Part shown: one piece after another, positions 33,701 to 42,268 of the stretch | How positions within the stretch are numbered: the stretch's first letter is position 1 | How the letters are laid out: each line of letters begins with the position of its first letter | Assembly (NCBI RefSeq): GCF_918797505.1 | Contig: NC_092794.1 | Coordinates: 66,129,345-66,193,344 of the forward strand | Direction: 5' to 3' | Length of the DNA: 64,000 bases | Origin: Bemisia tabaci | Lineage: Eukaryota > Arthropoda > Insecta > Hemiptera > Aleyrodidae | The notes under the pieces: model-generated | Told to the model about the DNA's origin: nothing | Database searches by the model: none | What the model saw: only the letters and a program-made list of their open reading frames with translations | Made by a program: the position numbers and the translations under genes

Positions 33701-36679
33701 TCCACTAATCTCAAAATTTAACCTTTCCCCTCAACCCTTTTGTATTTTTACTGATGTAACCTTAATTTCCATGTAAATTTATTACTATTACTGCCTTCTT
33801 CAGAGGTGTAAATGGCCTTAAATGTTAAAGCACCGCTTTAAAATAAAATTATATTACTACTACTACCTTCCTTCCTTCCTTCCTTCCTTACTTCCTTCCT
33901 TCGTCGAAGTCGAAACGACAACGGTTGTAAACATTTGTAAGTCTCTAAAAATCACAAAAAGCTTTCAAGCTGATTAGAATCACTGACATAATTTTAACAA
34001 TATACTCACCGTATACTTGCACTAGTAGATTAAAAATATCTTCATTGCCAAACTGCATTGCAATGTGCAAAGGAGTGTAGCCCTGAAACAAACCAAAACA
34101 AAGTAACTTGATAAAAATAGAGTTAAATAGTGTTAAGAGAGAAGTAAAAATACAATTTAAAGTTAAAGAACTTCCAGGAACCAGTAGTACCAAAAGGAAA
34201 CAAGAGAGGGTGCACTTTCAGAAACAGGCAAACAATGTTAGAAATGACATCGCCAAAGTGAGATATTTTGTTGAAAAATGATAAGTCTCGTGTTGACTTC
34301 TAATTGAGATTTATTAAGCAGTTCTAGAGAAGTTGCAATGTATTTGCGTCAAATAACATAATTGTGCGTAACTGTCACTACTTATCGCACAGCATTTCAC
34401 ACACATATTTTCAAATCGTTAATCATTTCCGGCGATAAAATTAGAAGATCCGTCTGAGTGAAAAATCTTTTTCCTGGCGAAAGTTGATGAAGTATATAGA
34501 GGACTCGTCATTCTCATAGCTGTCACCAATTCTAAAAGACGCTCTAGCATAGATCTGAAACTTCAAACATTTTTACTGGACTTCTCTTTTAAATGGCAGA
34601 GACTTGAGAACCAAAATTTCTGCTTTATGCCACAGATTTTTTTCCGACCCATTCGAGTGGAGGGTGAGAATTTGAGAAGAAAAACAAGCTATAGCAACAC
34701 TTTTTAGGGTTTTAAACATTCTGAATTCTGAAAAATGTTCTTCTAGTGCCAGAAATTTCAGACATGAATTGAAATCGCCCGGATTCATAACTTCCTAGAG
34801 AGCATCGCAATACTTACACTTGAGGAAATGTTAAGAAAATGACAGTCGTCATCTCCACATCAAAAAAGTTTCAAGATGCGTCTTAAATTCTGGTGAAGTG
34901 ACAAATGAAACAGCTTAATTTATTTAACTGAAGCCACTCGAAGCGTATTTAACCATTCTGACCTTTAACGTAACAAAGATTACAGTGCACGGAAGTCTGT
35001 AGAATTTTTCAGGTGGCACCCTAAAATTTCCCGGAGAACCCAAAAAGACGCCGGAATCGACTTACGGATTACTTGCCCTGATGACTTCGAAACTTGAATT
35101 GTCTTTCAACAAGAACCTGACTGGCAAACCAAGAAAAAAGAGGATTATTTGAATAATTATGCGTGAACTTACCCCATTCTGCAGGTTATTCAATTGTTGC
35201 CAGGTGCCGTTAAGAAGTCGGACGGAGGTGAAAAAACATGGAACAAAAGGATTAAAGAAACATGAGCGCAACATTTTGAAAGGCAAAGTGTTTTTTTTAA
35301 ACAGTGCGAGCTTCTTGAAAAGATTCGAAGTCAGCAAAAATACACTTTTTCGTGAAGAATGAAAAAGTTAAAGCATTTTAATGGTGTCAGAATCTAAGAA
35401 AATCTAAAACGATCTCTGAGACCTGTCTGCTTGCCAACTCCAGACTGACTATTGGTAAACATTTCAGAACAAAAGACATGGTAGAGTCGCGACTATCCGC
35501 GATTTGGATTATCCACGGATTTTGGCCCGGAGGCTCACGGCACAAGCCTCTAATACAAATTTATTACATGGCTGATTTTGGCAAAAGTATATAACTTCTC
35601 ATAAAGTAAAATTTATGCATTTTCAACTTTTCAACATTTTTTTCTTTTTTTTGTACTTACGTTCCTGTCTAAGGTCTGACAAGTGGTTCGATAGTCTTTT
35701 AAAATGAAACCTTTTCGATCACTTTTCTTTACCAAATGGGTAGGTTTCGAATTACCTGCAGGTGCCTCGGACTCAATCACCGCGGATAATTGAGACCCAT
35801 CTGTAATTTCATTGTGAAAAATGCGTCATTCTGAGCTTTGATGCTACTGCAAAAATGATGAAGTTTTCGGTTCTCCTTGATCTCCGATTATCCGCGGTAG
35901 CCCTGATCCTAGCCATCGCGGATAATCGAGACCCATCTGCAATTTCATTTTGTGAGAAATGCTTCTTTCAGAGCTTTGACGCTACTGCAAAAATGATCTA
36001 GTTTTTGGTTCTCCTTGATCCTCGATTATCCGCGGTAGCCCTGATCCTAGCCATCGCGGATAATCGAGACCCATCTGTAATTTCATTTTGTGAGAAATGC
36101 TTCTTTCAGAGCTTTGACGCTACTGCAAAAATGATCTAGTTTTTGGTTCTCCTTGATCCTCGATTATCCGCGGTAGCCCTGATCCTAACCATCGCGGATA
36201 ATCGAGACCCATCTGTAATTTCATTTTGTGAGAAATGCTTCTTTCAGAGCTTTGACGCTACTGCAAAAATGATCTAGTTTTTGGTTCTCCTTGATCTTCG
36301 ATTATCCGCGGTAGCCCTGATCCTAACCATCGCGGATAATCGAGACCCATCTGTAATTTCATTTTGTGAGAAATGCTTCTTTCAGAGCTTTGACGCTACT
36401 GAAAAAATGATCGAGTTTCGGTTCTCCTTGATCTCCGATTATTCGCGATAGCCCTGATCCTAACCACCGCGGATAATCGAGACCGTACTGTAACTTCTTG
36501 GCGGAAATTGCTTCATTCTGAGCTGCGATGCCACTGAAATTATGTAAAAGTGTGAAAACAAATCATTTGATGACAAAAGAGATACATACCGTCCTTGCGT
36601 TGACATCAGCATTGTAGGTCCCAGCGATTAGTTTGACGACATCCTCTGACCCGTGCTTTGCAGCCCAGTGTAACGCAGT
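17597..36679 (-). CDS. Sosondowah (SOWAH) ankyrin-repeat protein, C-terminal part
   Basis: Six minus-strand exons (36679-36590, 34082-34010, 33088-32996, 21229-21203, 19826-19681, 17815-17597) join in phase to 215 codons plus stop. The start has two ankyrin repeats, TALHWAAKHG then GYTPLHIAMQFG, followed by ADPNIRDYSGRKPRQY. That order, and the phrase NIRDYSG, are typical of the SOWAHA-D family. The tail GSLNVRVKKTTEAFSNFLG is a second conserved family block, followed by a Lys-rich stretch (KKRKSKK) and an acidic Ser/Asp end. The cellular role of the family is poorly known. The N-terminal SOWAH domain was not found, so upstream exons are presumably beyond the window or in unrecognised short exons. 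The introns are up to 11.8 kb and full of mobile elements. Confidence 0.88.
18517..19389. mobile_element. 873-bp non-autonomous hAT element
   Basis: The ends CAGGGCCGGATTT and AATCCGGCCCTG are flanked by a perfect 8-bp duplication AGCGAATC (18509-18516, 19390-19397), diagnostic of hAT. There is no transposase ORF. The interior has about three repeats of an 80-bp unit (18840-19045: GCAATGCGTGAAGTATTC.. TTGTAGGCGCTA). It lies in the last SOWAH intron. Confidence 0.88.
19681..19826 (-). CDS. SOWAH exon: conserved tail block
   Basis: The acceptor is TTTGTTTTCAG and the donor CAA|GTAAGTAAG (phase 0). It encodes GFLRIGSLNVRVKKTTEAFS and NFLGKSQSSVEKIHKSWG, the second block shared by SOWAH proteins. 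Confidence 0.9.
19930..19995. repeat. Homopolymer cluster T/G/A
   Basis: Runs of T (19935-19949), G/C (19950-19962) and A-rich sequence sit side by side in the SOWAH intron. It is a low-complexity tract and a likely site of sequencing error. Confidence 0.6.
20215..20545. repeat. Cluster of TCGCGAT/ATCGCGA-type short repeats
   Basis: About 330 bp is made almost entirely of variants of GCGATTTTATCG, GATTAAATCG and TATCGCGAT on both strands, able to form many overlapping hairpins. Unlike the MITEs, it has no single axis of symmetry. Confidence 0.6.
20575..21140. repeat. Dispersed repeat, GGATTAGCC type, second copy with nested MITE
   Basis: It has the same block order as 2845-3160. The block order is broken at 20692-20952 by an inverted-repeat insertion. 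A G-run (20565-20577) precedes it. Confidence 0.55.
20692..20952. mobile_element. 261-bp nested MITE, TGCCGCAATCAC ends
   Basis: Ends TGCCGCAATCAC and GTGATTGCGGCA, with inner GAATGT/ACATTC pairs, interrupt the GGATTAGCC repeat. The target duplication is not clear. Confidence 0.6.
21203..21229 (-). CDS. SOWAH 27-bp micro-exon
   Basis: It lies between acceptor TTTCTTTTCAG and donor CAG|GTATGT. At 27 bp and phase 1 on both sides it adds nine residues, which with the neighbouring split codons read KIKARKKQSE. It is accepted because only this frame links ADTFR to EKDLGFLRIGSLNVRV. Confidence 0.78.
21535..21658. mobile_element. MITE, GGACTGCATTTTGCAA family, copy B (one end eroded)
   Basis: It reads CACATTTTGCAAT at the left and ATTGCAAAATGTGGTCC at the right, with an inner AAATAGTGGCTCC/ GGAACCCCTATTT pair. 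AAAT flanks both sides, but the first bases of the left end are missing. Confidence 0.6.
22257..22301. repeat. (GA)n microsatellite
   Basis: A run of GAGAGA with a G-run sits in the long SOWAH intron. Similar short GA tracts are at 18237-18253 and 25497-25513. Confidence 0.8.
22451..22745. mobile_element. 295-bp Mutator-like element, related to the one at 7075
   Basis: It begins CATAGAGAAAAAAAAGAGG and ends with the matching AACACCTCCTTTATTTTCTC.. segment. The flanks GAGTTCGTG and CAGTTCGTG (22442-22450, 22746-22754) agree at 8 of 9 bases. Both ends match the 184-bp element near VPS37, but the interior is different and longer. Confidence 0.75.
23328..23410. mobile_element. 83-bp MITE, GGACTGCATTTTGCAA family, copy C
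   Basis: GGATTACATTTTGCAATAA and its complement at the right end are flanked by AATT on both sides (23324-23327, 23411-23414). It is an internally deleted relative of copy B. Confidence 0.75.
27494..27590 (+). repeat. tRNA-like sequence, probable SINE head or tRNA pseudogene
   Basis: TAGCCTAGTTGAC resembles a pol III A box, and GGGAGTTCGATACCC is a good B box about 50 bp later. The acceptor stem does not pair well, so a functional tRNA is unlikely. Confidence 0.4.
28282..28534. mobile_element. 253-bp MITE, CGACGGTGAAAC ends
   Basis: The ends CGACGGTGAAACTACCAAAC and the complement are nearly perfect for 30 bp, and TTAT flanks both sides (28278-28281, 28535-28538). An eroded relative lies in VPS37 intron 3. 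Confidence 0.82.
28857..28980. mobile_element. MITE, GGACTGCATTTTGCAA family, copy D (left end lost)
   Basis: TTTGGAACTATAAATTCTGG and the complement near 28948-28967 match copies A and E; the right end is TTGCAAAATGTAGTCC, while the left terminal bases are not recognisable. Confidence 0.65.
29247..29655. mobile_element. 409-bp MITE with 8-bp target duplication
   Basis: A perfect inverted repeat of more than 30 bp starts TAGAGTACCTATATTAAGAG. It is flanked by CCTGAAAA on both sides (29239-29246, 29656-29663), as in hAT-type insertion. No ORF of note is inside. Confidence 0.85.
30701..30960. repeat. Long A tract and GC-rich inverted-repeat segment
   Basis: About 50 A at 30719-30770 are followed by a segment of repeated TCCGGGTGCT, GTTCCG and CCGGAAC motifs (30800-30930) and then T8-TTCAGTGTA. 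The outer ACACTG/CAGTGT pair suggests one element of about 260 bp whose inside carries the A tract. Confidence 0.4.
31218..31284. repeat. Short palindrome ATTTATGCTAAAAGGAACT
   Basis: A 67-bp hairpin with arms ATTTATGCTAAAAGGAACTA/AGTTCCTTTTGGCATAAAT. A relative at 40327-40375 is interrupted by a hAT MITE. Confidence 0.6.
31711..32061. mobile_element. TTCCCTGACATTTCC repeat, copy 1
   Basis: Repeated TTCCCTGAC.TTTCC units end in GGGCAACCCTG. It includes a direct tandem of about 38 bp (TTTAAAATTCCCTGACATCT..) near 31938-32020. Copies 2 and 3 are at 48675-48978 and 51720-52062. Confidence 0.65.
32078..32625. mobile_element. 548-bp foldback element, GGACCACTAGAC family, copy 1
   Basis: The ends GGACCACTAGACAAGGTACG and CGTACCTTGTCTATTGGTCC enclose a largely palindromic interior. 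The copy at 62849-63396 has the same length (548 bp). A MITE of another family begins 5 bp beyond its right end. Confidence 0.78.
32630..32766. mobile_element. 137-bp MITE, GGACTGCATTTTGCAA family, copy E
   Basis: It starts GGACTGCATTTTGCAATTTG and ends TTGCAAAATGTAGTAC, flanked by ATTT (32626-32629, 32767-32770). The right duplication overlaps the stop codon of the SOWAH readthrough form. Confidence 0.78.
32769..32995 (-). CDS. SOWAH alternative C-terminus by intron readthrough (75 codons plus TAA)
   Basis: If the donor at 32995 is not used, translation continues in frame for 75 codons rich in Pro, Ser and Lys, with a doubled SILLTP motif, RSSGSFKKRAEFLFRG, and an end PLPKPKKL before TAA at 32771-32769. 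Its base composition is GC-rich and unlike the flanking intron, which suggests selection or recent coding use. The stop overlaps the ATTT target duplication of a MITE at 32630-32766. Whether this form is made is inference. Confidence 0.4.
32996..33088 (-). CDS. SOWAH exon: third ankyrin segment, spliced form
   Basis: The acceptor CTTTTCAG gives GADPNIRDYSGRKPRQY and the exon runs to ADTFR. The donor GGA|GTGAGT (phase 1) fits the phase-1 acceptor at 21229 and restores TFRKIKARKKQSE. The frame stays open past this donor, giving an alternative end (separate entry). Confidence 0.87.
33401..33498 (+). repeat. LINE 3' end fragment with (TAC)n tail, copy 1
   Basis: CATGTAAATTTATTATTG through GCTAAAGCACCGC and TTTAAAATAAAATTATTTTA ends in (CTA)n. 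It is about 90% the same as 33769-33868. The order of a short 3'UTR and a trinucleotide tail fits a non-LTR retrotransposon. Confidence 0.55.
33499..33671. repeat. (TTCC)n microsatellite, about 173 bp
   Basis: An almost pure TTCC array with single imperfections near 33505 and 33653. Shorter arrays are at 33365-33387 and 33867-33901, each next to a LINE 3' end, so the array may have grown from the retrotransposon tail. Long frames across it are artefacts of the repeat. Confidence 0.95.
33672..33868 (+). pseudogene. LINE fragment: end of ORF2 and 3'UTR, copy 2
   Basis: The plus strand reads HPERLFEFMRSTNLKI then stop, resembling the C-terminus of Jockey/I-type reverse transcriptase proteins, followed by the same 3'UTR as copy 1 and a (TAC)n tail. 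It is heavily 5'-truncated. The clade call is tentative. Confidence 0.45.
34010..34082 (-). CDS. SOWAH exon: second ankyrin repeat
   Basis: The acceptor is GGTTTGTTTCAG and the donor G|GTGAGT (phase 1). It encodes GYTPLHIAMQFGNEDIFNLL and VQVY; the split Gly joins to ADPNIRDYSG in the next exon. Confidence 0.92.
35777..36490. repeat. 138-bp minisatellite (about 5 units) in a SOWAH intron
   Basis: The block CCATCGCGGATAATCGAGAC recurs at 35913, 36051, 36189 and 36327 (exact 138-bp spacing), with diverged edge units near 35777 and 36464. Each unit contains an inverted repeat CGATTATCCGCG...CGCGGATAATCG about 20 bp apart. The array ends 100 bp from an exon. Confidence 0.9.
36590..36679 (-). CDS. 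SOWAH exon: first ankyrin repeat
   Basis: It has 30 codons, phase 0 on both sides, with acceptor TTTGTTTCAG and donor ACG|GTATGT. It reads TALHWAAKHGSEDVVKLIAG and ends NADVNART, a near-perfect ankyrin repeat. Confidence 0.9.
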
Positions 36680-36775
36680 CTGAAACAAACACGGAGAAGT
36701 CGTAATTTTGGGGGGCTTCAGCTGATCCGTAGTATGATTTGTCAGTATTCGTCACCCCTCGGCGCTGGAGCCGTT

Positions 36776-37028
36776 CTGCCGTGCTAAGGAAGAACGCCGT
36801 ATGAACATTCGAGAGTTGCCAAATTTCTCCGGATAAAACATGTATTTCTTAGGAATGTTTTGCCTATTTTTCCGTGGAATTTTCAGATGTTTTAGATCGA
36901 ATTGCGAACTAAAGTATCTGAAAAATTTGACAAAAAATATTAACAATTTTTCCAGTAAATTCGGTTTTTATTAAAGGAGATCAGGCAACGTCTAAAGGCT
37001 CGTACAGCGTTTTTCCTTAGCACGGCAG
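36776..37028. mobile_element. 253-bp MITE, GCCGTGCTAAG family, copy 2
   Basis: Ends CTGCCGTGCTAAGGAAGAAC and its near complement (GCACGGCAG); flanks CGTT and AGTT agree at 3 of 4. It has the same inner blocks as copy 1. Confidence 0.75.
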
Positions 37029-37511
37029 AGTTGTCTGATGGATCGCCATTGGCGTTTCCTCCTTGTTTCGATATTAATGCTTTCACCGACCTCCGGTAGC
37101 TATAAGTGTTAATCTTGCGGTCGTTAAGTGAGCAATAAATTGCGCCATGAAGACCTGGCAACGGATTCAAATTGGCGCCTCCTGTGTCAAGTTGCTAACT
37201 TAGAAGGGGGGCTGTGGAATTTCGCCACGGAATTTTTCTTCGCGAAAATTTATTTCCGCAATAACTGTCGCCATTCGTTGAATTTATCAGGAGAGGCTCA
37301 AAAATACCTCACATGCCTCAGGCTAATGAGTTTTGGTTCGGCGTTTATTTGAGTCACTTGAGAAGGGAGTTTACACACTCCACGGTTGTCGTGTTGAAAT
37401 TGCAATGCTGTTTTTATTTTTGTCTTATTCCTCATATTTTCTCTATCTCTTCCTCAGTTTACATTCTTCACATGCGAGGAGGTAAATTTCCAACATTTCG
37501 ACCTGATATTT

Positions 37512-37768
37512 GAATTGCATTTTGCAAAAATGAACCAAGAGTATTCCAATGTCGCTAGGATTGTGCAACTTCTTTTACCTTACAAATATAAACTGATCAT
37601 CTAAACCAGTTTAATCTTCACTCCAAAGAATCTATTAATTCAAAACGAAAATTACCTTTTCAGATTTAATTTTTTGCATGCTCTCAGTAATTTCATTGCA
37701 AAGCATGTAAGTTTCACAATCTTAGCAACATTGGAATGCTCTAGGTGCTTTTTTGCAAAATGCAATCC
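37512..37768. mobile_element. 257-bp MITE, GGACTGCATTTTGCAA family, copy F
   Basis: The ends GAATTGCATTTTGCAAAAAT and TTTTTTGCAAAATGCAATCC are flanked by ATTT (37508-37511, 37769-37772). The inner pair GTATTCCAATGT/ACATTGGAATGC is specific to this longer member. Confidence 0.72.
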
Positions 37769-38059
37769 ATTTCAAAGTCAAAAGTCACACTTTCTTGTCG
37801 AGAAGATTCAGAAAATTTTACGCTCAATTATTCTCGTCAAATCCCTTATTTCTAATGACAAATGCCACGGATTCAATGTGTCCGTAAAAGAAGTCATGCT
37901 GTATTTTGTCCTGTCATTGTTAAATTAAGTGCTTTTGAAAATTGAGTGAAGGAAGTTTCAAAATTAATTAGAAGCCGTTCATAAAAGGCGTAACGCTCTA
38001 TAAGAGGGGATGGCAGGGGTCTGGCCCTACGTTGGGGGACGTTAATAGAGGGGGACTTT

Positions 38060-38545
38060 GGTTTCGCACTTCATTCGGTGCGATACGGACATCCATCAAG
38101 TTTAAATGGTTGCATCAAGTCCCCGTCACCGCCTACCAACGCGTCTGTCGATCGAATCAACTACAGGTAGTATGAGCAGGGTCTCAAAATGCCTTCAATT
38201 TTTTGAACGCAATACGGACATCCGTCGAGGTTGTATAGTTGTATCAAGGCGCCGCGCCGTAGCAAACGCGTCCCATTGTTTATCGTTACAAACGAATATA
38301 AGTTGAGGGAGGCCAGTCATAATGCCTTCAATTTTATACATACATACTTTTGGGCAAAATAAGAGACGACGTTTCTCCATTTGCGACGTTGCAGACTTCC
38401 TTAGAAATTTATTTTTCTTTCGAGAAGCTGGTCAACATAAAACTTAAATTCTCCATGATTTTTCGCTTTCGATAGCAGAAGATTTGTTTCAAAATTTAAA
38501 GTCGTAAATTTGGATTGCTTCTCATGGAGGAGACGAAATAAGAAC
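38060..38545. repeat. Second copy of the left-edge dispersed repeat
   Basis: Closely similar to 178-650 in the same orientation, including both CGGACATCC modules. It is probably one dispersed family and not a local duplication, given the 38-kb separation. Confidence 0.75.
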
Positions 38546-38724
38546 GTTTATCACCTCATCGGTGGTTTTTCTACTTTAGGAGAGGGGAGTTCAAAGAAAG
38601 CAGTAATACCTTTTTTAGGGCGATGGGCATAGACTTGCGTTACAGGCGCGCTGCGCGAAGATTGAGAGGATCAAGAAGTCAAATTTTTAGCGTTACGTAT
38701 TTTATGAGCAGTCTCTATATCCTT

Positions 38725-39033
38725 CACGGAGAAGAAAACTTCGTGCATGAGACGCGAAGTTAAGGTCATATGGATCTCTGAAGTTTTTTGATCACGCATC
38801 CGAAAACTTCAGGTCGAGCTGCCGAAGTTCGGGCCAGACGTCGAGACACTTCTGTATGTACCGGAGTACTTCAGATGTGTGACCCGAACCCTTCGGTATA
38901 TATCGAAGTACTTCAGATGTCTGGCCCGAACTTCGGCAACTGGACCTCAAGTTTTTAGATTCGTGATCCGAAAACTTCAGAGATCCATATGACCTCAACT
39001 TCGGGTCCCACGCACGAAGTTCTTTTCTCCGTG
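38725..39033. mobile_element. 309-bp CTTCG-rich foldback element
   Basis: CACGGAGAAGAAAACTTCG and CGAAGTTCTTTTCTCCGTG close a hairpin that includes GGTCATATGGATCTCTGAAG and its complement. GAAGTTCGGG/CCCGAACTTC motifs repeat inside, giving several alternative stems. No clear target duplication. Confidence 0.65.
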
Positions 39034-39695
39034 TTGAAAGGGAAACAGTCATAGCTTGAAAAAATCATCGGAAGGAAGTTCTACGGCTTCATATTGTCTG
39101 TTCATTTAATTTTTCCATTAATCTCTCTTATTATGTATTATTTCAGCCCGAGCTCAGCTTAAAAAAACAGAGCAGTGTTTTAAAGGAGAAGGGAGGGGGG
39201 GGGGGTGTAATTTTTTTGTTTGTAAGTCTTTGTGAAATAAGATTAAATGTCCTAAAATATCAGTCAAATCAAGAAGTCAATCATAGTTTGGAAAATATTA
39301 TGAAAGATACCTGAGGAACTGAATTTGCGAGGAGTCTCGTTGAGATAATCAACGAGGTAGTGAAATCGTGCTAAGTCCATACCATTTTTCGAGGGAAAAC
39401 AGAGCAGAAAATTTCACAAATTTGAATTGGAGTCAACAATTTTGAGCTCTAACGAGTACCGGCACAGGACTGAGGGGGGAGATTGAGATAATTATCACTT
39501 GAGCGGCCGACACATTACATCAGCGCGTCACTTGAGACGTATTTTATTTGCGAAGGATTATATTAACAGCCACTTGTCGACTTCCGTTGCTGGTCGATTT
39601 CCGGTGAACGAGAACCAGGAAGAGAGGAGCAGCTAGGGGTCGAAGCCCGCATCGCAAAAGACGATTGAGAACCCTCATAAGAATTTTCTCCGTCG

Positions 39696-39860
39696 CAGCG
39701 GCGTGGCGTGCTTTGCGATATATCGATTGTTACGCCATTTAAACCTATGGAAGAAGATCGATAATCAGGGTGTTCGCAGCGAACACCTTAATAATCGATT
39801 CTTTACCATAGGTTTAAGTGGCAGAACAATCGATACATCGCAATTCACGCCACGCCACTG
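39696..39860. mobile_element. 165-bp hAT MITE, CAGTGGCGTGGCGTG family, copy 1
   Basis: The hairpin CAGCGGCGTGGCGTG...CACGCCACGCCACTG is flanked by a perfect 8-bp duplication CTCCGTCG (39688-39695, 39861-39868). Confidence 0.9.
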
Positions 39861-40167
39861 CTCCGTCGCACAATGGAACGAACCACTGGGAGAAGTCGGA
39901 CATGAAATCCTTCACTTAAACTGAAATGTTTGATGTTTATTCTCTCTAATAGTGAATTTAAAGGATTGTTTCTTAAGGAACATTTTAAAAGAAAAACCCA
40001 TGAAACCACTTTTAAACCTCTTTTGTTTACTTCAATCGAAGCTATAAACTTTTAAAGTTTCCACATCAAGCCCGTCCTTTTCCACCGATTTATTCCACTG
40101 CGCGTCGCTGCTACACGGATGATCATGGATTAAAGCTAGGATGCTACCTGGCCCAAGACTAGAGTTT

Positions 40168-40168
40168 C

Positions 40169-40210
<42 letters not shown>
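40168..40210. repeat. T43 homopolymer
   Basis: It is the likely poly(A) tail of a minus-strand retrosequence covering about 40040-40167, although no internal promoter could be recognised. Confidence 0.55.
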
Positions 40211-40211
<1 letters not shown>

Positions 40212-40375
40212 CATGCGTTAAGTTCTTAATTTTCTTACTTTTTTATACACACATTCTCAAGTTATACTTAATTTTGATACATAAAAGCGGGAACAAAACG
40301 GACCTAGATCGATCATTATATGGACGCATTTATGCTAAAAGTAACTATGTGCATCCTTTTGGCATCAGTGGCGTG

Positions 40376-40530
40376 GCGTGAATTGCGATGTATCGATTGT
40401 TCTGCCATTTAAACCTATGGTAAATAATCAATTATTCAGGGGTTCGCTGCGGATACCCTGTTTGTCGATTCTCTACCATAGATTTAAATGGCGTAACAAT
40501 CGATATATCGCAAAGCACGCCACGCCACTG
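40376..40530. mobile_element. 155-bp hAT MITE, CAGTGGCGTGGCGTG family, copy 2 (nested)
   Basis: Flanks TTTGGCAT and TTTGACAT (40368-40375, 40531-40538) agree at 7 of 8. It lies inside a relative of the small palindrome seen whole at 31218-31284. Confidence 0.88.
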
Positions 40531-40795
40531 TTTGACATGAATACGTTCATACGCCGGATCAGGACGAACATACTGACCACGTGACGCGACCACGAGGTTG
40601 GATTTGCGGGGTGGTTCACGGATGGACAGGTGCCATGAAGATTACGTGGAACCGTTCGTTCAGTGCCGCAACCGTTCCGTAACCGAAAACGCAACTATTT
40701 CCAAATTTCTGATGAAATTGTGAAGTCAAGGGTGAATTTTAGAGTTCTTCATGGACAATGGTTGGTCCAACAATGGTTCAAACTTCACTGGAAAA

Positions 40796-41017
40796 AAAAG
40801 TCGCTCGGATCTAGAGTCCAGACTCTTGAGAACAATGACAAGAAAAAATACTCTTGATTCAATATGATTTTTGCTTATATCGAAAGGAAATCCGCTCAAA
40901 TTAAGAGTCTTGGTTCTTGATTTAAGCAAAAATCCGAATGAATCAAGAGTATTTTTCTTGTCAATGTTTTTAAGAATCTGGACTCTAGTCTAGATCCAAT
41001 CGGTTTTTTTTCTGGTG
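40796..41017. mobile_element. 222-bp foldback MITE, CACTGGAAAA family, copy 1
   Basis: CACTGGAAAAAAAAGTCGC at the left and a decayed TTTTTTCTGGTG at the right, with inner GATCTAGAGTCCAGACTCTT/ AGAATCTGGACTCTAG. The second copy is at 44901-45129. Confidence 0.75.
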
Positions 41018-41484
41018 TTCGCCACCGTGGTTCGAAGCTACTTCACAAATAGAACAAATAGAGATTTAGGGATTTTTCTTTTATTATGTTTATTTCTTTT
41101 ATTATTTCTTTTATTATGATATTTGAAGTGCTGGAGTAACTTTTTATATATTTTTGTTTCCATAGTCGCAGAGGGGTTGAAACCCACCCCGAAACGTCCC
41201 GGGCTTTGTGTTTGATGTTTTTATTCTTCGTTACCCATTTTCTTGTGTTTTTTAGTCTAATAAAACAAATTTATAAATCCTATTCGATAGTGGTTCGATG
41301 CATCGTTTGGTTCAGAACAATAGAACATGACCTCAAACAAAAATTTTAAGATTCAAGTTGGGAAAGCTGAAAATGAGAAAATTCCTTACAACTTCACTTT
41401 TCATCGCCATTTTATACTCTTAAGAATAAAAAATCTATCACAAAAAACCCGTTCCCTCTAATTACTTAATTAAATTTTAAGGCT

Positions 41485-41735
41485 TCAATAGGTCCCGGGT
41501 TCGAATCCCGGTGGTGGCGACAAATTTTCATGGAACTGACGAGTGGATCTGTAAGCAGAATTCGCTCGGCCTTAATCCGTGAAAATTTGTAAGCCCGAGC
41601 ATGGATGTCTACCAAACTCCCTGATGTCTTCGGACAATAAATAGTGCCTATAGATGGCTGTAGATTCCTAAAGGAATAGAAGCCACTAAACTCTCAATAA
41701 AAAAAAAAAAAAAATAAAAAAAATAAAAAAAAAAA
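41485..41735 (+). repeat. tRNA-derived SINE, 5'-truncated
   Basis: A B box GGTCCCGGGTTCGAATCCC at the start is followed by about 190 bp of unrelated body and an A-rich tail (41700-41735). ATTTTAAGGCT before it (41474-41484) and ATTTAAGGCT after the tail form the target duplication. Confidence 0.78.
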
Positions 41736-42268
41736 ATTTAAGGCTATGTTTACATGTTGAACCAATCGATATCGATATGATCTCACCTGTTTAATGTATC
41801 GAATACAGCTCTCGCGAAGATACATGAACTCAAGGAAGGAGGAACAAGTTACCGCATCGCTCTAGCGCCAGTGCATGCGTTCGCTATCGATAATAAAACT
41901 GGAAAAACATGGATCTGATTTACGACATGATTAATCTCACTCCATGCTTTATTTTTCCAATCCAATATAAGAGCCACGTGACGTTATTATTATTTTTCAA
42001 AAACAGAAAATCCGTGATTTTTCTGTAGAAATTTGAAGTGCTGGAATGGCACAGCTTTCTTTCACAGGGACATTAAAACAGGAGTAAAAATTTTGAAATA
42101 CCTCGATCGAGATACGGTATTTTCTTATTTCACCATATCGATACGTCATCGAAGCGTTCGAAGTTTATAATCGGCGTTAAACCTGTTTCCTTTGCTATCG
42201 CTGCATCGCGCAGCCGGATTGGATGGCGCAGCTGGTTTTGCCGCAGCGCAGCAGCGCGGATTGGAACA

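Noticed and set aside
33452..33721. Long Ser/Leu/Pro frame and its Lys/Glu/Gly/Arg counterpart on the other strand
   Set aside because: Artefacts of the TTCC microsatellite; only the last 16 codons on plus resemble a LINE protein end.
35777..36490. CRISPR-like or coding tandem repeat
   Set aside because: Units are contiguous 138-bp repeats without unique spacers, and no frame stays open.
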